From: Rathayibacter sp. SD072
GTDB taxonomy: Bacteria > Actinomycetota > Actinomycetes > Actinomycetales > Microbacteriaceae
Assembly (NCBI RefSeq): GCF_017355185.1
Contig: NZ_JADILJ010000003.1
Coordinates: 62,001 to 126,000, forward strand
Length of the DNA stretch: 64,000 nt
Direction of reading: 5' to 3'
Made by a program: the position numbers and the translations under genes. Below, piece by piece: positions 25,441 through 34,529 of the stretch (position 1 is its first letter; each line of letters starts with the position of its first letter). The notes under the pieces are model-generated. The model was not told the origin of the DNA. It did not search any database and saw nothing but the letters and a program-made list of their open reading frames with translations.

Positions 25441-26046
25441 ATGCGTAGCGACCAAGAACGCAACCGCCGCAGGATCGTGAAGGCAGCGGTCTTCCTCGTG
25501 GCACGCAAGGGCATGGCTGTCCGGATGGCTGACATCGCGGAGCGCGCGGACGTCTCGACCGCGACGGCCTACCGCCACTTCGCCTCGGTCGGCGAGGTGC
25601 TGGCTGAGTTCCGAGACGACGTCGGCCGCCAGCTGCTGGCCTATAGCCGCACCTGCGACGCCACCGGAGTCGCGCTACTCGAGGCGGTCTCGCAGGAGTG
25701 GGTGCGGCTCGTCGTCAAGAACGGCGCCGCGATGATCCACAGCCGCTCCGACGAGGGCTATCTCAAGCGACTGCGCGCCGGAACGGCCTACCTCTCCGCG
25801 CAGGCGGAGGCTGTCGGACGCCCGGTCGCCGAGGCCGCCGCCGAACTCGACATCCCCGATATCGGCGACGAGGGACTCTTCCTTTGGAACGTCCTCTTCG
25901 ATCCGCGCGAGATCTTCGACCTCCTCGAGACCGTCGGACTCTCGGGACCCGAGATCGGCGCCCGGCTCGTGAACACCTTCACCGGCGCCATGCGCGGCTG
26001 GGCTGAAGCCCGCCGGCAGCCGGTCCCCGCCGAGCTCACCGCCTGA
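25441..26046 (+). CDS. TetR/AcrR-family transcriptional regulator
   Basis: 201-residue regulator with an N-terminal HTH (RMADIAERADVSTATAYRHF, residues about 22-42) and a divergent ligand-binding domain. GAGGGTTAGC precedes the ATG at 25441. It is the last gene of the SDR-aminotransferase unit, so it is placed to respond to an intermediate and control the cluster. The best candidates for its sites are the shared ATTCTCATTC motifs at 19184, 23372 (reverse) and 26377. Confidence 0.9.
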   Translation: MRSDQERNRRRIVKAAVFLVARKGMAVRMADIAERADVSTATAYRHFASVGEVLAEFRDDVGRQLLAYSRTCDATGVALLEAVSQEWVRLVVKNGAAMIHSRSDEGYLKRLRAGTAYLSAQAEAVGRPVAEAAAELDIPDIGDEGLFLWNVLFDPREIFDLLETVGLSGPEIGARLVNTFTGAMRGWAEARRQPVPAELTA

Positions 26047-26455
26047 CCCTCGCGGACTCGGTACGGAGTGGGAGGACCCCGCGCATGAGCGCCCCATTGA
26101 GCATCCCGGAGTACCCTCGCCGCCCACGCCGGTCTCCGGGGCTCTAAGCCCCAGGCGCTGGAGCTGACGATCATCGGCTTCGGGATTCCTTCCTGCGACT
26201 CCTCCGCCAGCGTGACTGCTTAAACCGCCGGCGACGCCGGGAGCACGACGGCGGGCGGCGCGTTCATTTCGATGATGTTTCAACGCGACGCCCTCGACGT
26301 AAATTCGCGAAATCAGGTGGTTCTGGGTCTTCCGACGGTCCCCAAGATATGCGACTGTTCTCCTATTCGAGAATCAATTCTCATTCTTGCACCAGCCGAT
26401 GACCCTCGTCTTCGGTACCTGATCTCCCTGCCCCCACTTGTCAACAGGAGAACCC
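26047..26455. promoter_or_regulatory. Control region upstream of peptide importer operon
   Basis: A 409-bp gap, no gene found. A 6-bp stem hairpin GGGGCT/AGCCCC lies at 26138-26152 without a T-tract. An AT-richer stretch at 26341-26390 carries GCGACT (26351), TTCGAGAA, and ATTCTCATTC (26377-26386), the motif shared with two other promoter gaps. AGGAG at 26446-26450 serves the binding-protein start. Confidence 0.5.
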
Positions 26456-28027
26456 GTGCCCACACTTATCCGCGTCGCCACCGTCGCAACGGCAGCAGCA
26501 GCAGCGTTGCTGCTCTCGTCGTGCTCCGCCACCCCGGAGGCCGCCTCTACCCCCGGCAGCTACTCGACCGACACCATCCGCGGAACCTTCGGCTCCGATC
26601 CCACCAGCTTCGATGCGGCGAAGGCCAACGCACAGGACGACTACGTGGTCGCCCGCCTGCTCTTCGACTCGGTCCTCCGCCGCGACGACGACGGCGCACT
26701 CGTCGGCGGGCTCGCCTCCGAGTGGGACGCCACCCCGACCGAGGCCACCCTGACCATCCGCGACGGCGCCACCTGCGCCGACGGAACGGAGATCACCCCG
26801 ACGGTCGTCGCGGACTCCCTGACCTACTTCGCCGACCCGGAGACGAAGAACAACTTCGCCAAGCTCGTCTTCGGGCCCGGCACACCGACGATCACTGCGG
26901 ACGACGCGGCCGGCACCGTCTCGATCGCCCTGGCCCAGCCGTGGTCGGAGACCCTTCGCGGACTGACCCTCCCACAGTCGGGGATCATCTGCCCCGCCGG
27001 CCTGGCCGACAAGGAAGGCCTCGCCGCCGGGACCGTCGAGGGCGCCTTTTCGGGCCCCTACACGGTGGCCTCGGCGACGCACGGCGTCAGCTACGAGATG
27101 AGCCTGCGCGAGGACTACGACGCGTGGCCCACCTTCGCGAAGGAGGTTCCTGGCGTGCCCGCCGCGAAGCTCGTCTTTGCCGCGGGCGTCGCCCCCGCGA
27201 CCGCGGCGAATCAGCTCTCCACCGGGGAGCTCGACGTGGCGACGGTCGCCCCCGCCGACTCCGAGCGGTTCAGCGATGAAGCTGCCTTCGGCACGGCCAC
27301 CGTTCCCGCCAATGGCACCTGGCTGCTGTTCAACGAGCGCGAGGGGCACCCGTTCACGGACCCGGCCCTGCGCAAGGCGGTTGCCCAGGCGATCGATCCG
27401 CAGGCCTTCGACGCCGCGGCCTACGGCGGCAAAGGCTTCGAGATGTTCTCCATCGTCGCCCCGAACATCCCCTTCGCCCTGACGGACGACGAGTACCTCA
27501 CCAAGAAGAACCTCGACGAGGCCCGCGAGGTCCTCGAGGGGAAGACCTTCAAGATGGTCGGCACCACCGCCATCGGGGTCAACGGCGCCGGCAACACCTA
27601 CGTGCAGGAGGCCCTGCGCGCCGTCGGCGCCACGGTCGAGCTGCAGAACGTCGACAACGGCGCCTGGGCGACCATGACCCAGCAGCAGCCCGACACCTGG
27701 GACATCACCGTCCAGGGCGATGCGAACTTCGTCGGAACCGTCGCCGCCTCGGCCACCCGCGTCTCCGGCACGCCCACCGAGCTGGGCGGACGCAACATCG
27801 GCGGCGGCGAGAACCCCGAGATCGTCGCGGCGATCGCCGAGGCGCAAGCTGCGACCGACGACGAGGCGAAGGGAGCCGCGTACCAGAAGGTGCAGGAGCT
27901 GATCCTGCAGGACAACGTCATCGTGCCCCTCACCGGCGGAACCCAGTTCGTCATCCAGCGCGCAGGATTCTCGATCTCGACCCCGTCGGACATCCTCGAC
28001 TGGTCCACCCTCCGGATCACCAAGTAG
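26456..28027 (+). CDS. Peptide-type ABC transporter substrate-binding lipoprotein
   Basis: Extracellular family 5 solute-binding protein (DppA/OppA-like), about 523 residues. I choose the GTG at 26456 (AGGAG five bases upstream) over an earlier TTG. The product then starts with a signal peptide and lipobox AALLLSSCSAT, so it is membrane-anchored by a lipid. TIRGTFGSDPTSFDAAKAN and ASEWDATPTEATLTIRDGA are typical early blocks. It opens the operon for permease, permease-ATPase and ATPase. The ligand may be a peptide, opine or other amino acid derivative linked to the upstream cluster. Confidence 0.92.
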   Translation: MPTLIRVATVATAAAAALLLSSCSATPEAASTPGSYSTDTIRGTFGSDPTSFDAAKANAQDDYVVARLLFDSVLRRDDDGALVGGLASEWDATPTEATLTIRDGATCADGTEITPTVVADSLTYFADPETKNNFAKLVFGPGTPTITADDAAGTVSIALAQPWSETLRGLTLPQSGIICPAGLADKEGLAAGTVEGAFSGPYTVASATHGVSYEMSLREDYDAWPTFAKEVPGVPAAKLVFAAGVAPATAANQLSTGELDVATVAPADSERFSDEAAFGTATVPANGTWLLFNEREGHPFTDPALRKAVAQAIDPQAFDAAAYGGKGFEMFSIVAPNIPFALTDDEYLTKKNLDEAREVLEGKTFKMVGTTAIGVNGAGNTYVQEALRAVGATVELQNVDNGAWATMTQQQPDTWDITVQGDANFVGTVAASATRVSGTPTELGGRNIGGGENPEIVAAIAEAQAATDDEAKGAAYQKVQELILQDNVIVPLTGGTQFVIQRAGFSISTPSDILDWSTLRITK

Positions 28028-28066
28028 TCCGCCGAGACAACCACCGAATCAGGGAAGGTGACGACG

Positions 28067-29089
28067 ATGAGTCAGACCATCACCGAGGCGGCCGCTGAGA
28101 ACACCGCGACCAAGGCGATCGTGATGCGCACACGATCGACCGGACTCTCCGGCTGGGGTGCCTACGCCGTGCGACGCGGCCTGGGCCTGCTGCTCTCGCT
28201 CAGCCTGCTCGTCGTCGTCACCTTCCTGATCGTCCCGCTGATCCCCGGCGACCCGGCCGTAGCCGTGGCGGGTGCCGATGCGACGTCCGAGCAGATCGAT
28301 GCGATTCGCGCGGACCTCAAGCTCGACGATCCGCTCTGGCTCCGATTCATCGACTATGTCGGCGGACTCTTCGTCGGCGATCTCGGAAATTCCTTCGCCT
28401 ACGGGACATCCGTCGCGACGATCATCGCCACCAAGCTCCCCTACACCGCCTCCCTCGCAGGGCTCGGCATCCTCGTCGTGCTGCTCGTGGCGATTCCGCT
28501 GGGAGTCACCGTCGGCGTGCTCACCCGAGGCGGCCGCCGGCGCTGGCTCGACGTCGCGTTCGGCACCGGCACCGGATTCCTCCAGGCGATCCCGCCCTAC
28601 GTGGTCGCGACCGTCCTCATCATCGTCTTCGCGATCGGAGCGCGCATCCTGCCCGCCGCGGGAGCCGCGACTCCCGCCGCCCTCATACTGCCGGTCATCG
28701 GCATCTCGATCGGCGGCGTCTGCGGGATCGCTCGGGTGGTACGCCGCGAGACCGCGACCGTGCTGGAGCAGGACTTCATGCGCACCGCCCGCGGCCGCCG
28801 ACTGAGCGGCGCACGGCTCTACACCCGGCACGCTCTGCCGAACCTCCTCACCACGGCGCTCACCCTGGCGGGAACCATCCTCGCCGGCATGCTCGGCGGA
28901 GCGATCACCATCGAGACAGTCTTCGCCTGGCCCGGCCTCGGCCGCGAGATCATTACGGCGATCGTGAACAAGGACTACCCCGTCATCCAGGGCGTCATCC
29001 TCGTGATCGGCCTCCTCGCCATCCTCATCAACATCGCGGTCGACGTGATCCTCGGGATAGTCGACCCGCGCACCCTCGGAGGGAAGTAG
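28067..29089 (+). CDS. Peptide-type ABC transporter permease (DppB type)
   Basis: Inner-membrane permease, 340 residues with six predicted membrane segments. The ATG at 28067 is preferred over the GTG at 28058 because GGAAGG then has proper spacing. IPLIPGDPAVAVAGADATSE early, the EAA-type loop around RVVRRETATVLEQDFMRTAR, and FAWPGLGREIITAIVNKDYP near the C-terminus are hallmarks of DppB/OppB proteins. It lies 39 nt after the binding protein and 2 nt before the fused permease-ATPase. Confidence 0.93.
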   Translation: MSQTITEAAAENTATKAIVMRTRSTGLSGWGAYAVRRGLGLLLSLSLLVVVTFLIVPLIPGDPAVAVAGADATSEQIDAIRADLKLDDPLWLRFIDYVGGLFVGDLGNSFAYGTSVATIIATKLPYTASLAGLGILVVLLVAIPLGVTVGVLTRGGRRRWLDVAFGTGTGFLQAIPPYVVATVLIIVFAIGARILPAAGAATPAALILPVIGISIGGVCGIARVVRRETATVLEQDFMRTARGRRLSGARLYTRHALPNLLTTALTLAGTILAGMLGGAITIETVFAWPGLGREIITAIVNKDYPVIQGVILVIGLLAILINIAVDVILGIVDPRTLGGK

Positions 29090-29091
29090 CG

Positions 29092-30828
29092 ATGTCCGGA
29101 TCCACGGCAGCACGCGCCCGCAGCACCCGCCTCACCCCAGGCTTGATCGCCGGACTCGTCCTGCTCGGCATCATCGTAGTGATCGGAATCGTCAGCCCCT
29201 TCTTCCTCACCGAGCAGGCCGAGACGCTCACCTCGGAGGCGTCCCAGGGACCCAGCGCCGCGCACCTGCTGGGCACCGACGACTTCGGCCGCGACATCCT
29301 GGCGCGCACCCTCGTGGCCACCCGGCTCACACTGGTGATGACCACCGCCGGCACCTTCCTCGCCGTCGCCGCCGGAGCGCTGCTCGGCTGCTTCGTCTGG
29401 CTCGCACCTCGCCGCGTCCGCGAGCTCGGCCTCCGACTGATCGACGCCGCCGTGGCGTACCCCACTATCGTCTTCGCCCTGATCATCGCGGCGGTCCTCG
29501 GTGCCGGCACCTGGTCGGCGGTCCTCGCGATCGCCATCGCCAACGTTCCCGGCTTCGCCCGCGTCACCGCGAACCTCGCCGCCTCCGTCAGCCAGCGCAA
29601 CTATGTCTCGACGGCACGCCTGATGGATGTCCCTGTCCACCGCATTTTCTCCCGCCACCTTCTCCCGAACATGGCCGAGCCCCTCCTCGTGATGACCGCC
29701 TCAATGTTCTCGATCGTCCTCATAGAGCTCTCCAGCCTTTCGTTCGTCGGCCTCGGCGTGCAGAACCCGAGCTACGACTACGGGCGGCTGCTCAACGAGG
29801 CGCTGATCAACCTCTACTCGCAGCCGCTACAGGTGATCGTCCCCGCCGTGATGATCACCGCGACCGGGCTCGCCGCGATCCTCGTGGGCGACGGCATCGC
29901 CGCCGCGACCGACCCGCGCAGCGGCCGGCGCTTCGCCCGCGGCGTGCGCACCTTGCTCCGCGGCGCCGTGCCCGCCGCCCGCACGAGTGCACTCGTGCAG
30001 GTCGATGGTCTGACCGTCCTCGCTCCGAATGGGCGCACGCTGGTCGACGACATCAGCTTCACCATCGCGCCGGGCGAGATCCTCGGCCTCGTCGGTGAGA
30101 GCGGCTCCGGCAAGTCCATGACCGCCATGGCCCTCGCCGACCTCTTGCCGAGCGAGCTGACCGTCCGCGCCGAGACGATGCGGATCGGCGACCTCGACCT
30201 CCTCGGCACCGTCGACCGCACCGCGCTCGCGACCCAGGTCGGCCTGGTCTACCAGGACCCTGGATCGACCTTCAACCCGGCACTACGGATGCGTGCCCAG
30301 CTCACCGAGACCGGTCGCGTCCACCTCGACTGGGGGCGCACGGAAGCCGACGAGCGGATCGTCGCGGCGCTTGAGTCAATGCGCATCACCGAGGCCCACA
30401 AGCGCCTCGGCCAACACCCGCACGAACTCTCCGGCGGCATGCTGCAACGCTCGATGATCGCCTCGACGCTCGCCACGGATCCGCGACTGATCATCGCCGA
30501 TGAGCCGACCACGGCCCTCGACGTCACCGTGCAGGCCGACGTGCTTCGGCTCTTCCGCGCGATCAATCGCGACCGCGGCACCGCGCTGCTGTTCATCTCA
30601 CACGACCTCGGCGTCGTCCGCGCCCTCTGCGACAACGTGCTCGTCATGAAGGACGGCCGGATCGTCGAGCGGATCACCGCCGACCAGATCGAGAGCGGAG
30701 CCGTCGAGCATCCGTACACCAAGCTCCTCCTGGCCGCGACACCGCAACTGACGCAGGAGGAACCGGCGGCCGAGGTCTCCCTCAGTCAGGACGATCCGGC
30801 ACACGACAGCTTGGGAGCAAAGGCATGA
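29092..30828 (+). CDS. Fused permease-ATPase of peptide ABC importer (DppC-DppD type)
   Basis: Single 578-residue protein joining a DppC-type permease (residues about 1-285) to a DppD-type ATPase (about 300-578). The permease half has HLLGTDDFGRDILARTLVAT and the loop NYVSTARLMDVPVHRIFSRH. The ATPase half has Walker A GESGSGKS, signature LSGGMLQRSMIAS and Walker B LIIADEPTTALDVTVQ. The usual form is two proteins, so the fusion fixes their stoichiometry. It overlaps the next ATPase gene by 4 nt. A second fusion of the same design lies at 32721-34529. Confidence 0.93.
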   Translation: MSGSTAARARSTRLTPGLIAGLVLLGIIVVIGIVSPFFLTEQAETLTSEASQGPSAAHLLGTDDFGRDILARTLVATRLTLVMTTAGTFLAVAAGALLGCFVWLAPRRVRELGLRLIDAAVAYPTIVFALIIAAVLGAGTWSAVLAIAIANVPGFARVTANLAASVSQRNYVSTARLMDVPVHRIFSRHLLPNMAEPLLVMTASMFSIVLIELSSLSFVGLGVQNPSYDYGRLLNEALINLYSQPLQVIVPAVMITATGLAAILVGDGIAAATDPRSGRRFARGVRTLLRGAVPAARTSALVQVDGLTVLAPNGRTLVDDISFTIAPGEILGLVGESGSGKSMTAMALADLLPSELTVRAETMRIGDLDLLGTVDRTALATQVGLVYQDPGSTFNPALRMRAQLTETGRVHLDWGRTEADERIVAALESMRITEAHKRLGQHPHELSGGMLQRSMIASTLATDPRLIIADEPTTALDVTVQADVLRLFRAINRDRGTALLFISHDLGVVRALCDNVLVMKDGRIVERITADQIESGAVEHPYTKLLLAATPQLTQEEPAAEVSLSQDDPAHDSLGAKA

Positions 30829-31646
30829 CCGCATCGACCGCACCCGCCCCGCCCCTGCTCGAGCTGCGCGACTTCGGAGTCGACTACGGCAGCGGCCGCG
30901 CGAGCGTCGCCGCGCTAGACGACATCGACATGACCGTTCCCCGCGGGACTACCCTCGGAATCGTCGGCGAGTCCGGCTCCGGCAAGTCCACGCTGGCCAA
31001 GGCGATCGTCGGACAGATTCCCTCGGCGCGCGGCCGGCTGCTCGTCGACGGGCAGGAGATCTCGACCTCACGACCCGCCGAACGTCGGGCGCTACGCCGC
31101 CGGATCCAGCTGATCCCGCAGGATCCGTACTCGTCACTGAATCCCCGCCGCACGATCGGTCAGGCCATCGCCGAGGCGATCGATCCCCGGGGCGGACGGG
31201 TCGCACAGCACGCCGACGCCATCACCCGCTGGCTCGAGACCGTACGGCTAGACCCGGAGGTCGCCGATCGGTACCCGCACGAGTTCTCCGGCGGACAGCG
31301 CCAACGCATCGCGATCGCCCGCGCGCTGGCAATCGAGCCCGAGCTGATCATCGCCGACGAGATCACGTCGGCCCTCGACGTCTCCGTCCAGGCCGAGATC
31401 CTGACCCTGCTGGATCAACTTCGCCACGAACTGAACATGACGATGCTCTTCATCTCCCACAACCTCGAAGTCGTGCAGCGCGTGAGCGACACGGTGATGG
31501 TCCTTTTCCATGGACGCGTCGTCGAGTACGGGACGGTCGAGCAGGTCTACTTCCGTCCGCGCTCCGACTACACCCGCCGCCTGCTCGACTCGGTGCCCGG
31601 CGGAGCAGGCTTCGACATCGGAACGGCCACCGTCGCCACGGCGTAG
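30825..31646 (+). CDS. Peptide ABC transporter ATPase (DppF type)
   Basis: Cytoplasmic ATPase, 273 residues. Walker A is GESGSGKST near residue 47, signature [15 protein letters not shown], Walker B LIIADEITSALDVSVQ, switch His in FISHNLEVV. DppF proteins pair with the DppD-type domain, here supplied by the upstream fusion. It is the last gene of the operon; the next 247 bp hold no clear gene and the following operon is convergent. Confidence 0.93.
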   Translation: MTASTAPAPPLLELRDFGVDYGSGRASVAALDDIDMTVPRGTTLGIVGESGSGKSTLAKAIVGQIPSARGRLLVDGQEISTSRPAERRALRRRIQLIPQDPYSSLNPRRTIGQAIAEAIDPRGGRVAQHADAITRWLETVRLDPEVADRYPHEFSGGQRQRIAIARALAIEPELIIADEITSALDVSVQAEILTLLDQLRHELNMTMLFISHNLEVVQRVSDTVMVLFHGRVVEYGTVEQVYFRPRSDYTRRLLDSVPGGAGFDIGTATVATA

Positions 31647-31893
31647 GGCTGAGACCCTCCACCTGTGCCCGGTGCTCAGGCCGCATGGCTACGAAAGGGT
31701 GGGAGCGGCCGCACGTCAGAACTGACATGCTCTCAATTTGGCGCGATACATTGCTAGCGTTGAACATCCTGACCCGTGTGGTGAGTGGCACACAAGATCG
31801 CTACAACGCTGCGCGGATCGCAACCGACTCGGCTGCGACGGTGACCCAGTCGCGCATCACAGAGGAAGTCACCGTGCCGCTCCCTAGGCGCGC

Positions 31894-32724
31894 TCAAAGC
31901 GTCGCCGTCTTGAGCGCCCGACGCGCCTCGCGCCTTGCGCGCTGCTTGTCAGGGTCAGACGTGGGTGCCGCCAGCAACAGGGCGCGGGTGTATTCCGCGG
32001 ACGGTGTGGTCGTCACCTGGGCCGTTCGACCGGTCTCGACCAGCTCTCCTCTATACATCACCGCAACGCGGTGACTGATGTGCCGGACAACGGAGAGATC
32101 ATGAGTGATGAAAAGATACGCCACCCCGGTCTCTCGCTGCAGTTCGATGAAGAGATCCATGACCTTCGCTTGAGTCGTGAGGTCGAGCGCCGAGACGGGC
32201 TCGTCGCACACGATCAGACGTGGCTTCAGTGCGAGAGCTCTTGCGATCGCGACGCGTTGCCGTTGACCACCGCTGAACTCTCTTGGATACCTTTCGGCGG
32301 AGTTCGAGGGCATCCCCACTCGATCAAGCAGCGCCATGACGCTTCGACGAGCTTCCTTGGCTTCGACGCCTTGCGCGATCAGCGGTTCCGCCAGGATGTC
32401 GGCGATCTGTAGAGCGGGGTTCAGGCTCGTGTAGGGGTCCTGGAAGACGACTTGCACGTCACGGGCGAGCCCGCGACGTTCCTTCGCCGTCAGATGTGTG
32501 ATGTCCCGTCCATCAAGAACGATGCTTCCCCCCGTGGGAGTCGCCAGGCCGAGGACAGCCCGGCCGAGCGTTGTCTTGCCCGATCCTGATTCGCCTACGA
32601 GACCGAGCGTCTCACCGGGAGCGATGTCGAGAGAGATTCCTTTCAAGATCTCGGGGGAGCGCCGCCGGAATCCTCGGCCCGGGTAGCTGAGCGTGAGGTC
32701 GCGGATCTCGAGTAGTGCGGTCAT
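31894..32724 (-). CDS. Peptide ABC transporter ATPase (DppF type), second system
   Basis: Cytoplasmic ATPase of the leftward importer, 276 residues. Walker [10 protein letters not shown], signature [15 protein letters not shown], Walker [17 protein letters not shown], switch His in [19 protein letters not shown] precedes the ATG at 32724, which overlaps the fused permease-ATPase by 4 nt. It is the last gene of this operon, convergent with the first importer. Confidence 0.93.
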   Translation of the reverse strand: MTALLEIRDLTLSYPGRGFRRRSPEILKGISLDIAPGETLGLVGESGSGKTTLGRAVLGLATPTGGSIVLDGRDITHLTAKERRGLARDVQVVFQDPYTSLNPALQIADILAEPLIAQGVEAKEARRSVMALLDRVGMPSNSAERYPREFSGGQRQRVAIARALALKPRLIVCDEPVSALDLTTQAKVMDLFIELQRETGVAYLFITHDLSVVRHISHRVAVMYRGELVETGRTAQVTTTPSAEYTRALLLAAPTSDPDKQRARREARRALKTATL

Positions 32725-34529
32725 TTTGTTTCCTCTCCGCCCGCGGCTCTCACAGTCGTGGGCGGGTCCTCGCGGACCGTGTCCTCGTCGAGGATGGAGC
32801 TGATGAGTTCTTGGGTGTAGGGCTGCGTCGGCGCGTGGAAGATATCCCGGACCGACCCCTCTTCGACCACCTCGCCATCACGCATCACGACGACGCGGTC
32901 CGCGAGATCGGCGATGACTCCGAAGTTGTGAGTGACGAGCAGCATTCCCATCCCGAGCTCTCCTTGGAGCTCGCGAAGCAGATCCAGAATCTCTGCTTGC
33001 ACAGTGACATCAAGCGCCGTGGTCGGCTCATCTGCGATCAGCAGTTTGGGGCGCGAGACGACCGCCCCCGCGATGAGCACGCGTTGAGCCATTCCGCCCG
33101 AAATTTGATGCGGATACGAGCGAAAGGTTCGCTCTGGGTCCTGGATCCCGACCCGGGCGAGGAGCGTGAGAATCGATTGCTTCGCCTCCTTGCGCGACAT
33201 GCTCTTGGTCAGCCCCTCCATCAGCTGACTGCCGATGGTGAAGCTCGGGTCGAGGTTAGCCATCGGCTCCTGCGGAACGTAGGAGATGACTCCACCTCGA
33301 AGCCGCCGCAACTCGCCGGTGGACTTACCCAGAAGCGAGTCGCCGGCGAGCGTCAGCACGTCCGCTGTGATGACTGCCTCCTTAGGAAGCAGGCCCAGAA
33401 CGGAGAATGCCGTCTGCGTCTTGCCGGACCCTGATTCACCGACCAGACCGACGATCTCGCCGGGGTTCACGTCGATCGACACGCCGCGCACCACCGCGCG
33501 GTAGCTGCCGTCGGGCATCGGGTAGCGCACACGAAGATTGCGGACGCTGAGCAATCCGCCACGATCAGCGTTCTGCCTAGACGCGCCGGCGGCCGGCTCG
33601 ACGATCGCCTCCTCCAGGCTGCGCTTCTTCTTCGCTGTCGATTGCGGTCCTGCGAGCACATCGCGGTAGGCGTTCCCGATCAGGATGAGCCCGCCGTTGA
33701 GCAACGCGAGGAACAGAGCCGGCCATACGAGCTGAACCGGCTGCGTGTAGATGTTGGTGAAAGCGTCGGCCGTCATGGACCCGAAGCTCGGTGTCTGGGT
33801 CGAGCCGAATCCGAGGAAAGCCAGGCCTGCCTGGACACCGATGGCAGCGCTAGCGAGGAAGGACGCCGAGATGATCACCGGACCTCGAACGACGTAGAAG
33901 ACGTGACGCGAGAGGATTCGTCGATTGGACAGTCCCGACACTCGGGCAGCGTCGACGTACAGCTCGTTCCGTACGCCCTCGACGAGGTTGCGGACCAGGC
34001 GGAAGATGCCGGGAGCGAGAAAGACACCGAAGATCAGCATCATCCCCTGGTAGCTGCTTCCCATCACCGGATACAGCACCATCACAAGGATCAGCGCGGG
34101 GAATGTCATCAGAAGGTTGAAGACCCACGAGGCGACAGCGTCCGTCTTCTTGCCGACGTAGCCGGCGATGAGGCCGAAAACGGAGCCGACCACGATTCCC
34201 ACACCTGCGCCGATGAGGGCCGAGACGAGGGAGACGTTGATGGAGGTCAAGACCCGCGCCCAGATGTCGCGTCCGAACTGGTCGCCGCCCAGAGGCCAGC
34301 CGGGTGTCCCAAGCGGGGCGTTGATGTGATCGAGGGAGGCGAACAGCGGGTCGTGAGTGCTCAGGACGGGTTCAAGCAGGCCGAGCATCAGGATGCCAAG
34401 TAGGACGAGGAGACTCGCAAGACCGAGCGGCTTGCGCAGTAAACGCCGGAACGCACCCGCTCTCTTCTTCGCGGTGAGGTCGCCCAGTTCGTTGACGACC
34501 AGGGAATCAGAGGGGTCGTAGACGGTCAT
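32721..34529 (-). CDS. Fused permease-ATPase of second peptide ABC importer
   Basis: 602-residue fusion of a DppC-type permease (about 1-290) and a DppD-type ATPase (about 320-602). Permease features: PLGGDQFGRDIWARVLTSIN and the coupling loop ELYVDAARVSGLSNRRILSR. ATPase features: [39 protein letters not shown], and the C-terminal PTQPYTQELISSI. It repeats the architecture of 29092-30828 but with quite different sequence, so the two systems are not recent copies. It overlaps the flanking genes by 4 nt on both sides. Confidence 0.93.
   Translation of the reverse strand: MTVYDPSDSLVVNELGDLTAKKRAGAFRRLLRKPLGLASLLVLLGILMLGLLEPVLSTHDPLFASLDHINAPLGTPGWPLGGDQFGRDIWARVLTSINVSLVSALIGAGVGIVVGSVFGLIAGYVGKKTDAVASWVFNLLMTFPALILVMVLYPVMGSSYQGMMLIFGVFLAPGIFRLVRNLVEGVRNELYVDAARVSGLSNRRILSRHVFYVVRGPVIISASFLASAAIGVQAGLAFLGFGSTQTPSFGSMTADAFTNIYTQPVQLVWPALFLALLNGGLILIGNAYRDVLAGPQSTAKKKRSLEEAIVEPAAGASRQNADRGGLLSVRNLRVRYPMPDGSYRAVVRGVSIDVNPGEIVGLVGESGSGKTQTAFSVLGLLPKEAVITADVLTLAGDSLLGKSTGELRRLRGGVISYVPQEPMANLDPSFTIGSQLMEGLTKSMSRKEAKQSILTLLARVGIQDPERTFRSYPHQISGGMAQRVLIAGAVVSRPKLLIADEPTTALDVTVQAEILDLLRELQGELGMGMLLVTHNFGVIADLADRVVVMRDGEVVEEGSVRDIFHAPTQPYTQELISSILDEDTVREDPPTTVRAAGGEETK

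Noticed and set aside
26138-26152. GGGGCT/AGCCCC hairpin as terminator of the tetR unit
   Set aside because: Only six base pairs and no T-tract; too weak to list as a separate terminator.
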